From Candidatus Zixiibacteriota bacterium (lineage in GTDB: Bacteria > Zixibacteria > MSB-5A5 > WJJR01), in NCBI GenBank assembly GCA_020058315.1, contig JAGVEK010000481.1:1-7738 (forward strand): a DNA stretch of 7,738 nucleotides. Direction: 5' to 3'. The position numbers and the translations under genes are program-made. Each line of letters starts with the position of its first letter. The stretch's first letter is position 1. This document shows positions 1-6,895 of this stretch, piece after piece. The notes under the pieces were generated by a model that worked only from the letters and a program-made list of their open reading frames with translations, had not been told where the DNA came from and made no database searches.

Positions 1-81
1 CACAAATCAATCCCCTGTGAACAGCCCCCTTGTAACCTCTTGATCGTCAACGAGTATTTCGGGCGTCCACGACAGCGTCAT

Positions 82-2952
82 TCATGCGATTGCCCTGCCG
101 CCCTGGCTGAGCGCAATAAACCCTTCGAATTGAGCCGTAGGCATCGGCTTGGCGAATAAATAGCCTTGACCGTAGTCGCAACCGGCGACAATCAGCAGAT
201 CGCGCTGTTCGATTGTCTCGATACCTTCGGCAACCACCTTCAACCCGAGTTTGTGTGCCATAAGGATGATGGCTTCGGCGATCGCCCGGTCGCTCGGGTC
301 GCTAACGATGTCGCGCACAAACGAGCGGTCGAGCTTGAGATAGTCGATGTCGAATTTCTTGAGGTAGGACATCGCCGAGTATCCGGTACCGAAGTCGTCG
401 AGCGCTACCTGAATCCCTGCATCGCGGAAGGCCCTGAATTTCTGCATGACTTCAGGATGCTGGTCCAGCAGCAAGCCTTCGGTGATCTCGATGGTGATAC
501 AACTGCTATAGATGTTGTTGTCCCGCAGGTAGTCGATCCAGGTCTTAGCCGTGTTGCCGGCAAAGAATTGGCGCGGCGACTTGTTCACCGTGATCTGATA
601 AGGGCATGGTGCGTCTTCATCATCGACCTCGCTGGTTCTGCTGCAGCTTCCATTCGCCGAGAACTCGCAGTTGCTGCACCAGCGCTTGGCCGTCTGCGCT
701 GCTTCCCTGAACACCCAGTCGCCGATCTCGCTGATCAGCCCTGTTTCCTCGGCGATCGGGATGAACTGTACTGGGCTGACCATCCCGCGCTCGGGGTGAT
801 GCCAGCGCAGCAGGGCCTCAGCCTTGACTATCCTTCCCGTGACCAAATTCACGATGGGCTGGTAATACACCTCGAATTGATTGGCGGCGAGCGCGCCACG
901 CATATCGTTGGCAAGCTGCATCCGCGTCTGCGCGGCCAGTTCCATCGCAGCGGTGAAGTAGCAATAACGGTTGCGTCCTTCGGTCTTGGCCGCCTGCTTG
1001 GCCTGGTCCGCATTCTTGAGCAGGCTGGCGACGTCTTCAGCATCGGCGGGATAGCGGGCGATGCCGATGCTTGCCGAGCCATAGACCGTCTCGCTGCCGA
1101 AAATAAACGGTTCGGCAATCGCCTGCAGGATTGCTTCCGCCACCTGTTCGATTCGTGCCGAGGAATCCGCCAGAGCACACAAGACAACTATGTATTCGTC
1201 CCCCCCGAGGTGTGCAACCCAACCGGCGCCTGTTCCCGTACAGGAGGAAATCCGGCTCGCTGCCTCGACGATCAGTTGATCACCGACGCCATGGCCCAGT
1301 GTGTCGTTCACTTCCTTGAAGTGATCCAGGTCGACATGCAGCACCGCAAAGGCCAAGCCGTCCCGTTGCGACTTCTCCACTGCCAGCCGCATATGCTCCT
1401 GCAGCAAGCGGCGGTTGGGCAGCTTGGTCAGCAAGTCGTAATTGGCCTGTCGCCAGATGACCTCTTCAGCCTGTTTCTGCTGCGTGATGTCGGCGGCGAT
1501 GGCAATATATCGGAGAATCTTGCCTTCCTCGTCGTAAAGCGTCGAAATCGTCAGCCGCTCGGCGTAGATCTCGCCGTTCCTGCGACGGTTCCAGATTTCT
1601 CCCTGCCACTGGCCGGTTTTCTGCAACGACGACCACATCTCCTGATAAAAGGCGTGATCCTGTCGGTCCGACTTCAACAGTCTTGGATTTCCCCCGATGA
1701 GTTCGCTTTCGTCATAGCCTGTCATTCTGCAGAAGGCGCGATTGACGCTGAGGATGCGGTTGTCCGGAGCGGAAACCAGAATGGCCTCGCTGGTTCCTTC
1801 GAACACCGACGCGGCAAGGCGCATCTCCTCTGCGCGTTTCCGCAGCGAATGCGTCTGCTCGCTGATATGTTGCTGCAGCTTGTTGAAGCTGCCGAGCAGT
1901 CGCCTGATCTCCTTGCTGCCCTCGAGCCGCAGCGCACGAATCGGCTCGCGACCGCCTGTCATCGCGTCGATGATCTGTGCCGAACGGCTTAGCGGGCTGA
2001 GCTGGCGATGGAGGAACAGCCAAAGCAGCAGGGTGATGATCACCGAGGCCAAAGCGGCATCTCTGTAAATTTCCCCTTCCAGTACTGCAATCCGCTTGAA
2101 TGCAACCGATGTCGGCAAGGCGGCTATGACAAGCCAGCCGGTGCTCGCAACGCGCTTTGCTGAACTGATTTCCTCAATGCCCAGTGAACTCACCGCCACC
2201 CCGGAGCCTTCGTAGCCATCCCGGTAGCGGTCGTACATCAGGTTGACACCCCTTGCCGGGTCGGGCTGCATGATGCGGTTCTGGTCGGTGGACGTCACGA
2301 ACATGCCATCCTTAATGGATAGGACATGAAAGTCTCCGCTCGTGTGCGGCCCCGTGGGTACTATTTCGCTGAGCAAACCGCTGCTGGCGATTTGATTGCC
2401 CCCAACCAGGATCCCGATGACTTCTTTCCTGCTGTTTTTGATGGGTACGGCGATGTTGATGACGGGCTTATTCGTGAAGCGGTCCAGAATCGGCTTGCCC
2501 ACCGCCGGCTTGCCCGTTGCCATGACTTCGCGAAAGAAATCCCTTTCGGTATAGCTGGCGCCATCGCGTCCTTTCAGATGAGGCAGATCCGCAAGCCCGA
2601 TGCCTTCCCTGGAGATGGCGAACAGGCCCGTGTCGAAAAAACGATATAAGGGCGCCCGCTCCGCCAGAAAACCATGCAGACGATCAGGACGGGCCATCCA
2701 CTCGGGATTGATCAGGGCGGCCGCATCGATCAGGGCGTTGATGCGCAGCTTTACTGCGGCGTCGAGGCCGTTGGCGACGTGTTCGACCGTTTGGAACTGC
2801 TGGGCGGCAAGCACTTCCTTGAAGTTGTCACGGACTTCCCTACCCAGATCATGGGCTAGCAGCCATATCGCGCCGGTGAAAAGAAGCACGGCGAAGATGG
2901 CGATCCTGGCCTTGAGGTCAAGCATGAGCAGAACGGGATTCGATCTCCTCAT
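82..2952 (-). CDS. Membrane-bound Cache-HAMP-PAS-GGDEF-EAL cyclic-di-GMP turnover protein
   Basis: Predicted inner-membrane enzyme that makes and/or degrades cyclic di-GMP in response to a periplasmic signal. Counting from the ATG at 2952 (956 aa): TM1 about 15-34, periplasmic double-Cache-like region 35-297, TM2 298-316, HAMP about 317-374, PAS about 377-494 (ends ADITQQKQAEE), GGDEF about 499-669, EAL about 679-944. The GGDEF signature is GGDEY (583-587), with the substrate-loop motif VDLDHFKEVNDTLGH intact, but the RxxD inhibitory site five residues upstream is absent. The EAL domain keeps its catalytic set: E712 of EALLRW, N790, E822/E825 of EITE, D852-D853 of DDFGTGYS, K873, E909 of AEGIET and Q929, so phosphodiesterase activity is likely. 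A four-cysteine insert lies at 759-783. In-frame starts are GTG 2985, ATG 2952 and ATG 2925. ATG 2952 is chosen because GTG lacks a well-placed Shine-Dalgarno and a 13-codon leader ORF ends in an ATGA overlap with it. ATG 2925 fits best the start of the paralogous kinase. Function confident, start uncertain. Confidence 0.93.
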   Translation of the reverse strand: MRRSNPVLLMLDLKARIAIFAVLLFTGAIWLLAHDLGREVRDNFKEVLAAQQFQTVEHVANGLDAAVKLRINALIDAAALINPEWMARPDRLHGFLAERAPLYRFFDTGLFAISREGIGLADLPHLKGRDGASYTERDFFREVMATGKPAVGKPILDRFTNKPVINIAVPIKNSRKEVIGILVGGNQIASSGLLSEIVPTGPHTSGDFHVLSIKDGMFVTSTDQNRIMQPDPARGVNLMYDRYRDGYEGSGVAVSSLGIEEISSAKRVASTGWLVIAALPTSVAFKRIAVLEGEIYRDAALASVIITLLLWLFLHRQLSPLSRSAQIIDAMTGGREPIRALRLEGSKEIRRLLGSFNKLQQHISEQTHSLRKRAEEMRLAASVFEGTSEAILVSAPDNRILSVNRAFCRMTGYDESELIGGNPRLLKSDRQDHAFYQEMWSSLQKTGQWQGEIWNRRRNGEIYAERLTISTLYDEEGKILRYIAIAADITQQKQAEEVIWRQANYDLLTKLPNRRLLQEHMRLAVEKSQRDGLAFAVLHVDLDHFKEVNDTLGHGVGDQLIVEAASRISSCTGTGAGWVAHLGGDEYIVVLCALADSSARIEQVAEAILQAIAEPFIFGSETVYGSASIGIARYPADAEDVASLLKNADQAKQAAKTEGRNRYCYFTAAMELAAQTRMQLANDMRGALAANQFEVYYQPIVNLVTGRIVKAEALLRWHHPERGMVSPVQFIPIAEETGLISEIGDWVFREAAQTAKRWCSNCEFSANGSCSRTSEVDDEDAPCPYQITVNKSPRQFFAGNTAKTWIDYLRDNNIYSSCITIEITEGLLLDQHPEVMQKFRAFRDAGIQVALDDFGTGYSAMSYLKKFDIDYLKLDRSFVRDIVSDPSDRAIAEAIILMAHKLGLKVVAEGIETIEQRDLLIVAGCDYGQGYLFAKPMPTAQFEGFIALSQGGRAIA
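604..678 (-). other. Four-cysteine insert within the EAL domain coding region
   Basis: This stretch encodes four cysteines spaced C-x2-C-x7-C-x12-C (Cys759, 762, 770, 783 counting from ATG 2952), with an acidic run (EVDDED) before the last one. It sits between the W of the helix preceding strand 3 and the catalytic Asn of VNKSPRQF. EAL domains usually have only about a dozen residues there, but here there are 31, so roughly 18-20 residues are inserted. The catalytic residues on both sides are intact. The spacing is compatible with a metal-binding knuckle or a redox-sensitive disulfide, but no ligand is demonstrated. Confidence 0.7.
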
Positions 2953-2990
2953 GACTGATTCTCGAGCCAGTTCACCGCGCAGCACAGCAT
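2949..2990 (-). CDS. Possible 13-codon leader peptide coupled to the c-di-GMP gene
   Basis: On the minus strand an ATG at 2990 opens a 13-codon ORF (MLCCAVNWLENQS) whose TGA stop (2951-2949) overlaps the in-frame ATG at 2952 as ATGA. A GGAAA stretch lies about 10 nt before the leader ATG, a better-placed ribosome site than any seen directly before the GTG at 2985 or ATG at 2952. This is the arrangement expected for translational coupling through a mini-cistron. The GTG at 2985 lies inside the leader in another frame, so it may instead be the true start of the large protein and the leader only chance. Confidence 0.25.
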   Translation of the reverse strand: MLCCAVNWLENQS

Positions 2991-3155
2991 GATCAAGGTT
3001 TCCACTTTTTAACTTTCAGTTGCGCCGCGGCGATCTGCTCCTGCCCAGTGCGCCACAGAGCCGGCTCGGGGCAAATGCCCGCCAGCTTTCCAAACCAATA
3101 CATCAGGTAAGTGCCCGATGGTAGGCTCTTCAGCGAGAAGTGAAATCGGGGAGTG

Positions 3156-3190
3156 GACTAAAAGTCAGGGAGGAAAGCCCTGATTAGGTC
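3156..3190 (-). repeat. Imperfect stem-loop between response regulator and c-di-GMP gene
   Basis: The core is TCAGGG (3165-3170), a 7-nt loop and CCCTGA (3178-3183). Outer pairs between the ACTAA and TTAGGT sides extend it to about 12 bp with small bulges. On the minus strand it is followed by only a short T run (CTTTTA lies inside the descending arm), so it is a weak terminator candidate for the kinase-regulator operon. It could equally be a binding site or an mRNA structure in the leader of the downstream gene. Confidence 0.4.
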
Positions 3191-3191
3191 A

Positions 3192-3206
3192 TAGGGGAAA
3201 CCCCTA
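3192..3206. promoter_or_regulatory. Perfect 15-bp palindrome, candidate response-regulator operator
   Basis: TAGGGGAAACCCCTA is a perfect inverted repeat (6-bp arms, 3-nt centre). It starts 6 nt beyond the response-regulator stop and lies about 240 nt before the ATG of the c-di-GMP gene. NarL/FixJ-type HTH dimers generally bind short two-fold symmetric sites, so the neighbouring regulator is a natural candidate ligand; that link is inference. No T tract follows on either strand, so an ordinary intrinsic terminator is less likely. A clear promoter downstream of it could not be picked out by eye. Confidence 0.4.
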
Positions 3207-3211
3207 GCGCC

Positions 3212-3892
3212 TCAGATGGATTGCTCGATCCACCGGGCGGAAAATCGCACCAGTTCCAGGCTGGTCCTGAGTTGGAGCTTTTCTTTGATATTGCTCCGAT
3301 GGGCCTCTATTGTTTTGATACTGCGATTCATCAAAGCGGAAATTTCCCGGGTGCTGAGCCCCCTGCCAATCAGTCGCATGACTTCAAGTTCGGTATCGCT
3401 GAGCTTCGCCACGGGTGAGTCAATCGCGTCTGAGCCGTCATCGAACATTTGCTCCAGAAGTTTCAAACGCATTTTGTCGCTGACGTAGATGTCTCCTGCC
3501 AGCGTCTGGCGGATTGCCTTGAGAACATTGTCGGGCGCCTCGTGCTTCATGATGTAGCCGCGGGCACCGGCGCGCAGCGCACGTTCGGCATAGATCGTCT
3601 CATCATGCATAGACATGATGAGGATTGGCAGTTTAGGGTCGACCGCCCTGATCGATTTCACCAGGCTGATGCCGGAAACCCCTGCCAGCGAAATGTCCAC
3701 GATGGCGAGGTCGTGTCGGCAAGCAGCACGGGCTCTCAAGGCCTCTTCCACGGTGCCGGCCTCGCAGCAGATATGCAGATCGGCCTCCTGATTGACCATC
3801 TGGCTGATGCCCCAGCGAACCACCGGATGGTCGTCGACGATCAGAATCCTGGACTTCGCAGGCATGTCTGTATGTGCACCGGCATTATTCAT
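3212..3892 (-). CDS. NarL/FixJ-family two-component response regulator
   Basis: A 226-aa cytoplasmic DNA-binding response regulator. The receiver domain (about 14-130) has the acidic pair D20-D21, phospho-acceptor D66 (in LAIVDISLAG), S94 at the switch Thr/Ser position and the conserved K116 (GYIMKHEAP). A short linker precedes a LuxR-type helix-turn-helix at about 164-212, with the recognisable pattern LSDTELEVMRLIGRGLSTRE, then SIKTIEAHRSNIKEKL. All phosphotransfer residues are present, so it should be functional. The ATG at 3892 overlaps the end of the upstream kinase by 8 nt (ATGAATAA). There is no evident Shine-Dalgarno, so translation is probably coupled to the kinase. A later in-frame ATG at 3865 would also leave the receiver domain intact. 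The kinase next door is the expected phosphodonor. The regulated genes are unknown; the c-di-GMP gene downstream is the obvious candidate. Confidence 0.95.
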   Translation of the reverse strand: MNNAGAHTDMPAKSRILIVDDHPVVRWGISQMVNQEADLHICCEAGTVEEALRARAACRHDLAIVDISLAGVSGISLVKSIRAVDPKLPILIMSMHDETIYAERALRAGARGYIMKHEAPDNVLKAIRQTLAGDIYVSDKMRLKLLEQMFDDGSDAIDSPVAKLSDTELEVMRLIGRGLSTREISALMNRSIKTIEAHRSNIKEKLQLRTSLELVRFSARWIEQSI

Positions 3893-6083
3893 ATTGATAT
3901 GCGACGATCTCGGTCCCGCTCCCCGTTGCGGAGCGGATATCCAGGGTGGCCCCGACCATGTTGGCGCGGTAGCGCATGATATGCAATCCCATCCCCTTTA
4001 GCTGCAAAGTGCTCAGTGGTTCGATGCCCACTCCGTCATCCGCCACCGTGAGCCTGATCTTGTCGTTCACCACGCTCAAGGTGATGAGAATATTGCCAGC
4101 TCGACCGTGTTTGACCGCATTATTTACCGCTTCCTGGGCGATGCGGTAAAAATTGATGGTGGCAATTCTCTCATTGACCGGGGCCGCCTCGTCGCAACGG
4201 AAGGTGCAGTGCACGCCGAAAATCTCGCTGGTTCTTTCAGCCAGGGAGTTAAGCGCGGACATCAGACCGTTTGCCTCCACCTCGACGGGGTACAAGCCGC
4301 GAGCGAGCAGGCGAGTCTGGTCAATGGCTTGCGCAATCAGTTGGCCGACCTTGCGGGCGGAGACTGCTTCCGGCAGTGTCTGGTCGGCTAGTTTCTTCTC
4401 CAGCCCCTTGCAGATGAAAGCGACGCCGGTAAGGATCTGGCCCAGACCGTCATGAAGTTCCTGTCCGATATGCGTTTGAGCATCTTCGCTGATCTCGATG
4501 ATTTCCCGTTCGAGTCGCCGCCGCTGGGCCATTTCCTCATTAAGCGTCTTGTTGGCGGCGTCCAGCGCCGCGGTGCGTTCCTTGACGCGGATCTCAAGCT
4601 CATCCCTGGCTTGGTGCAGGGCGATTTGCATGCGCTTGCGTTCGGTGATGTCCTCCATGACAACGACAATGCGCGGCGGTTGATCCGATGCCATCACCGC
4701 GACGGCGATCTCGACCTCCAGCCGGCGCTGATCGCGCGTCAGCGCTGATATTTCATAACGATTGGCGAACTGCTCCCCGTGCAGACGGCGCCTGTGGTTG
4801 TTGAGGACGCGCTCGCGATCGTCAGGATGGGTCAGCAGGGTGAAAGAAGGAAGGGCTTGAAACTCTTCGAGCGTGTAGCCGTACATGCGGCAAAGCGCCT
4901 CGTTGGCGAACGTTACGCGCTCGTTCTCGATGATGAATACGCCCTCGCCAATTTCCGACTGGGCCTTGAGCAACGTCTGGTACAGGTCGCGTTGCTGGCG
5001 CAACTCAATGTCCAGCGCCTGGCGGTGATTGGCAAGCTGATTGAAACTCCCCACCAGCAGCCCGATTTCGTCGTTCTTGCGCACGGGGAGCGGGGCAAAC
5101 GGAATGGAACCGCTGGCCATTTTCTTCATCGCCGTCGCCGCTTCATCGAGGGCGAACAACTGTCGTGCCAACACAATCCGCATCATCACTGAGATAAGAA
5201 CCGACACCAGCAAGGCGAGGGCATAAATCTGGCGCTTGAGCGTCTTGATCGGTTCGAACGCCTCGTCTGTCTTTATCCCCGCGAGAACCAGCCAGTCGGT
5301 GTTTTTCATGTTTCGGCTGACAGTAAAGACTTCGTGGCCGAGAGAGTTGACGGTAACGCCCGCAGCCTCGTATCCCTCGTAGATGCGCCGATCGAGCAAG
5401 GGATTCACGCCCATGGCCGGAGCGGGCTGCAGGATGCGCCGTTTGTCGGTGGCGGAAACGATAATTCCCGTGCTGCGGGATAGCACCAAAAAATAGCTGG
5501 AATGGCCGATTTTCGTCTTCTCGAGTCCGCCGAACATGTTGGCGTCCGAGAGCGCAATGCTACCGACCAGGACGCCCTTGATGACGCCGGAGGCATCGCG
5601 TATCGGTGCGGCGATGCTGAGCAGAGGCTCATTGGAGAATCGTCCGCGCACAGGCTGCCCGACGACGGTCTTGCCACTGCTCATGGTGCTCTTGAAATAA
5701 GCCAGATCGGCAAGGGAATGTCCTATCTGTCCTTCCTGGAATGGATAAAGAGTGACGATGACGCCGTCCGGATTCAACAGCTGGAGCCCGTAAGGAAAGA
5801 GTCTGTAGGCGGTGATATGGCTACCCAAAAAGCGTTGCACCTTGTCCGGGTTGGCCATCATGTCAGTAGTTACAGATCCGGCAATGTCATTGAGAGCATC
5901 GATGCGCAACATGATTTCGGAGTCGAGTCCGCGCGCAACGTGGTCCACCAAGCCTTCCATTTGCTTAGACAGCGATTGTTCCAGGTTCGACTCGAGCACA
6001 TAAGCCTGGCGTTTGGCCAGACCCCATATGGCGACCAACATGGACAACATGAATACGATCAATATCCGGTTCTTGAGACTCAT
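3885..6083 (-). CDS. Membrane sensor histidine kinase, Cache-HAMP-PAS-HisKA_3 (NarX/HPK7 type)
   Basis: A 732-aa inner-membrane sensor kinase that should autophosphorylate and donate phosphate to the regulator encoded immediately after it. Layout: TM1 about 6-24, periplasmic double-Cache-like domain 25-285, TM2 about 287-305, HAMP about 306-365, PAS about 368-485 (ends MEDITERKR), coiled coil 486-535, HisKA_3 dimerisation domain with phospho-acceptor His544 in QELHDGLGQ, and HATPase_c with N-box EAVNNAVKHG (651-660), G1 box ADDGVGI (681-687), GMGL (697-700) and GSGTEI. All catalytic boxes look intact. The start ATG at 6083 is chosen because AAAGG lies about 7 nt upstream and it gives a normal N-terminal membrane anchor (MSLKNRILIVF). 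The frame stays open back to 6242, but that extension has no membrane-protein character. The periplasmic half is paralogous to that of the c-di-GMP protein in the same block. The ligand cannot be read from sequence. Confidence 0.95.
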   Translation of the reverse strand: MSLKNRILIVFMLSMLVAIWGLAKRQAYVLESNLEQSLSKQMEGLVDHVARGLDSEIMLRIDALNDIAGSVTTDMMANPDKVQRFLGSHITAYRLFPYGLQLLNPDGVIVTLYPFQEGQIGHSLADLAYFKSTMSSGKTVVGQPVRGRFSNEPLLSIAAPIRDASGVIKGVLVGSIALSDANMFGGLEKTKIGHSSYFLVLSRSTGIIVSATDKRRILQPAPAMGVNPLLDRRIYEGYEAAGVTVNSLGHEVFTVSRNMKNTDWLVLAGIKTDEAFEPIKTLKRQIYALALLVSVLISVMMRIVLARQLFALDEAATAMKKMASGSIPFAPLPVRKNDEIGLLVGSFNQLANHRQALDIELRQQRDLYQTLLKAQSEIGEGVFIIENERVTFANEALCRMYGYTLEEFQALPSFTLLTHPDDRERVLNNHRRRLHGEQFANRYEISALTRDQRRLEVEIAVAVMASDQPPRIVVVMEDITERKRMQIALHQARDELEIRVKERTAALDAANKTLNEEMAQRRRLEREIIEISEDAQTHIGQELHDGLGQILTGVAFICKGLEKKLADQTLPEAVSARKVGQLIAQAIDQTRLLARGLYPVEVEANGLMSALNSLAERTSEIFGVHCTFRCDEAAPVNERIATINFYRIAQEAVNNAVKHGRAGNILITLSVVNDKIRLTVADDGVGIEPLSTLQLKGMGLHIMRYRANMVGATLDIRSATGSGTEIVAYQYE

Positions 6084-6430
6084 GGGCTTGCCTTTGTTTC
6101 GAGTGCAAGATCGTAAGTGGTAGCCCGCACATGCTCGGCCAGTCCCCGATGAAGGCGATGGATTCCACGCTTCCGTGCTGACTGCAAGGCTCCAGAGCAA
6201 GCGGATGTGAATCCTTCGCCAGTGGTCACGAACTACCACCACGTGGCCGACATGCGAACCGACCGTGCATTATCCGGCAATCTTTCTCGGCTCAGGTCAT
6301 ATTGTTGCGGGGGGCTGTGAAGGATAGGAAATCCAAACTACTTTCGGGGAGTCCGGGCACCGCCGTCAATCGCCGATTTCGGGCCGGCGTGCGTCACAAT
6401 TTGCAGAAAGCCCCTCCGAATAGCACCCCT
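6084..6430. other. Non-coding stretch upstream of the histidine kinase
   Basis: No protein with recognisable character is encoded here on either strand; open frames look like chance readings. It should contain the kinase promoter, reading leftwards, but no convincing -35/-10 pair was found. Small symmetric motifs are present: CCACGTGG at 6239-6246 and GTGGT...ACCAC arms at 6222-6239. The part from about 6338 to 6430 is still an open continuation of the broken transposase frame but does not resemble a transposase, so it probably lies beyond a deletion junction. Confidence 0.5.
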
Positions 6431-6608
6431 AATCGAAGTCTGGTGGCGGCAATGGCGACACATCAAACGTGTGCGACTGGCCCGATAGGCGGGCGCCATC
6501 ATCGAACACGCCGGACAAACAAATCCTTGCGGCCAGCGCAGCCGCTCCAAATACACATGGCAAGCTTCGTCCGTGGCGAACCAGTCCAGGAAATCATTCC
6601 AGGTTCAC
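6431..6608 (-). pseudogene. Frameshifted, truncated IS1595-family transposase remnant (zinc-ribbon N-terminus)
   Basis: The minus strand encodes DFLDWFATDEACHVYLERL, then RWPQGFVCPACS, then after 15 residues CRHCRHQTSI. This is the hallmark N-terminus of IS1595-type (ISL2-like/DDE) transposases, with a CxxC...CxxC zinc ribbon. The likely original start is GTG at 6608, preceded by AAAGGA at a 6-nt spacing and reading VNLE. It hits a TGA at 6596-6594, and the zinc-ribbon frame lies one base out of phase, so a frameshift follows the fourth codon. After HQTSI the expected 'TAGTIF..TRTPL' region and the DDE catalytic domain are missing, leaving under 60 residues of a roughly 300-aa protein. It cannot be active. 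Terminal inverted repeats were not identified with confidence. Confidence 0.75.
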
Positions 6609-6840
6609 GGGTAGTCCTTTCCGGAAATCGGCGGTAGCATCTGGATGTCCATCCAGTACGTTCTAGCTCAAGTGGAGCCAAGTGGATACCCCGTATGCCC
6701 ATACAGCTACGCACGCAACGCCGCCCATGAACCCGACAGCGCTTCGACAGCGCCCTGCTGGCGTTTCCCCTTGGCAAGAATCGGGCGTTGGCGCGTTGCC
6801 CAAAGAGTCGGCGCTGACGGTACGGCGCCGGCAGGCAGTC
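6609..6840. other. Non-coding spacer between IS remnant and TA operon
   Basis: No gene is supported. The stretch holds a small perfect hairpin CTGGATGTCCATCCAG (6641-6656, 6-bp arms, 4-nt loop), a tandem CAAGTGGA/CAAGTGGA motif around 6670-6690, and the first copy of the flanking repeat at 6781-6831. Confidence 0.5.
6781..6831 (+). repeat. Direct repeat flanking the TA operon, left copy
   Basis: This copy matches 7510-7560 at a constant offset of 729 bp, without gaps. The best part is 6794-6829, with about 31 of 36 bases identical and a 15-base identical core AAAGAGTCGGCGCTG (6802-6816). Several differences would be silent or conservative if read as LPKESAL..RR, so it may derive from a coding tail. 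The element lies just outside the TA promoter. Confidence 0.6.
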
Positions 6841-6870
6841 TTGACGTGTTGTAATCTACACGATTACACT
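6841..6870 (+). promoter_or_regulatory. higBA promoter with palindromic operator
   Basis: A -35-like TTGACG (6841-6846) is followed after 18 nt by TACACT (6865-6870). Between and over them lies a perfect inverted repeat, TGTAATC-TACAC-GATTACA (6850-6868), 7-bp arms around a 5-nt centre. Autoregulation of such operons by the antitoxin or the antitoxin-toxin complex is standard in the family, and an operator overlapping the -10 fits repression. A second possible -10, TATATT (6880-6885), lies closer to the toxin gene but lacks a good -35. Confidence 0.6.
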
Positions 6871-6895
6871 GGATGCCTGTATATTGCACATCGTC

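Noticed and set aside
1..81. Possible terminator or LexA-like CTGTTCACAG near 17-30
   Set aside because: The symmetric motif has the wrong spacing for LexA, and no hairpin with a T tract follows the c-di-GMP gene. Too little sequence to call anything.
166..1992. 608-codon open frame on the plus strand
   Set aside because: It is antisense to the GGDEF-EAL gene, whose domains and catalytic motifs are unmistakable. The plus-strand translation has no recognisable domain and is a shadow of GC-rich coding sequence.
5502..6116. 204-codon plus-strand frame opposite the kinase Cache domain
   Set aside because: Antisense shadow with no domain character and no ribosome site.
6084..6242. N-terminal extension of the histidine kinase to the start of its open frame
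   Set aside because: The extension precedes the membrane anchor with Arg-rich, domain-free sequence. The ATG at 6083 has a Shine-Dalgarno and matches the start of the paralogous sensor.
6302..6637. 111-codon plus-strand open frame
   Set aside because: It runs opposite the transposase relic and has low-complexity Arg/Thr/Pro composition with no motif.
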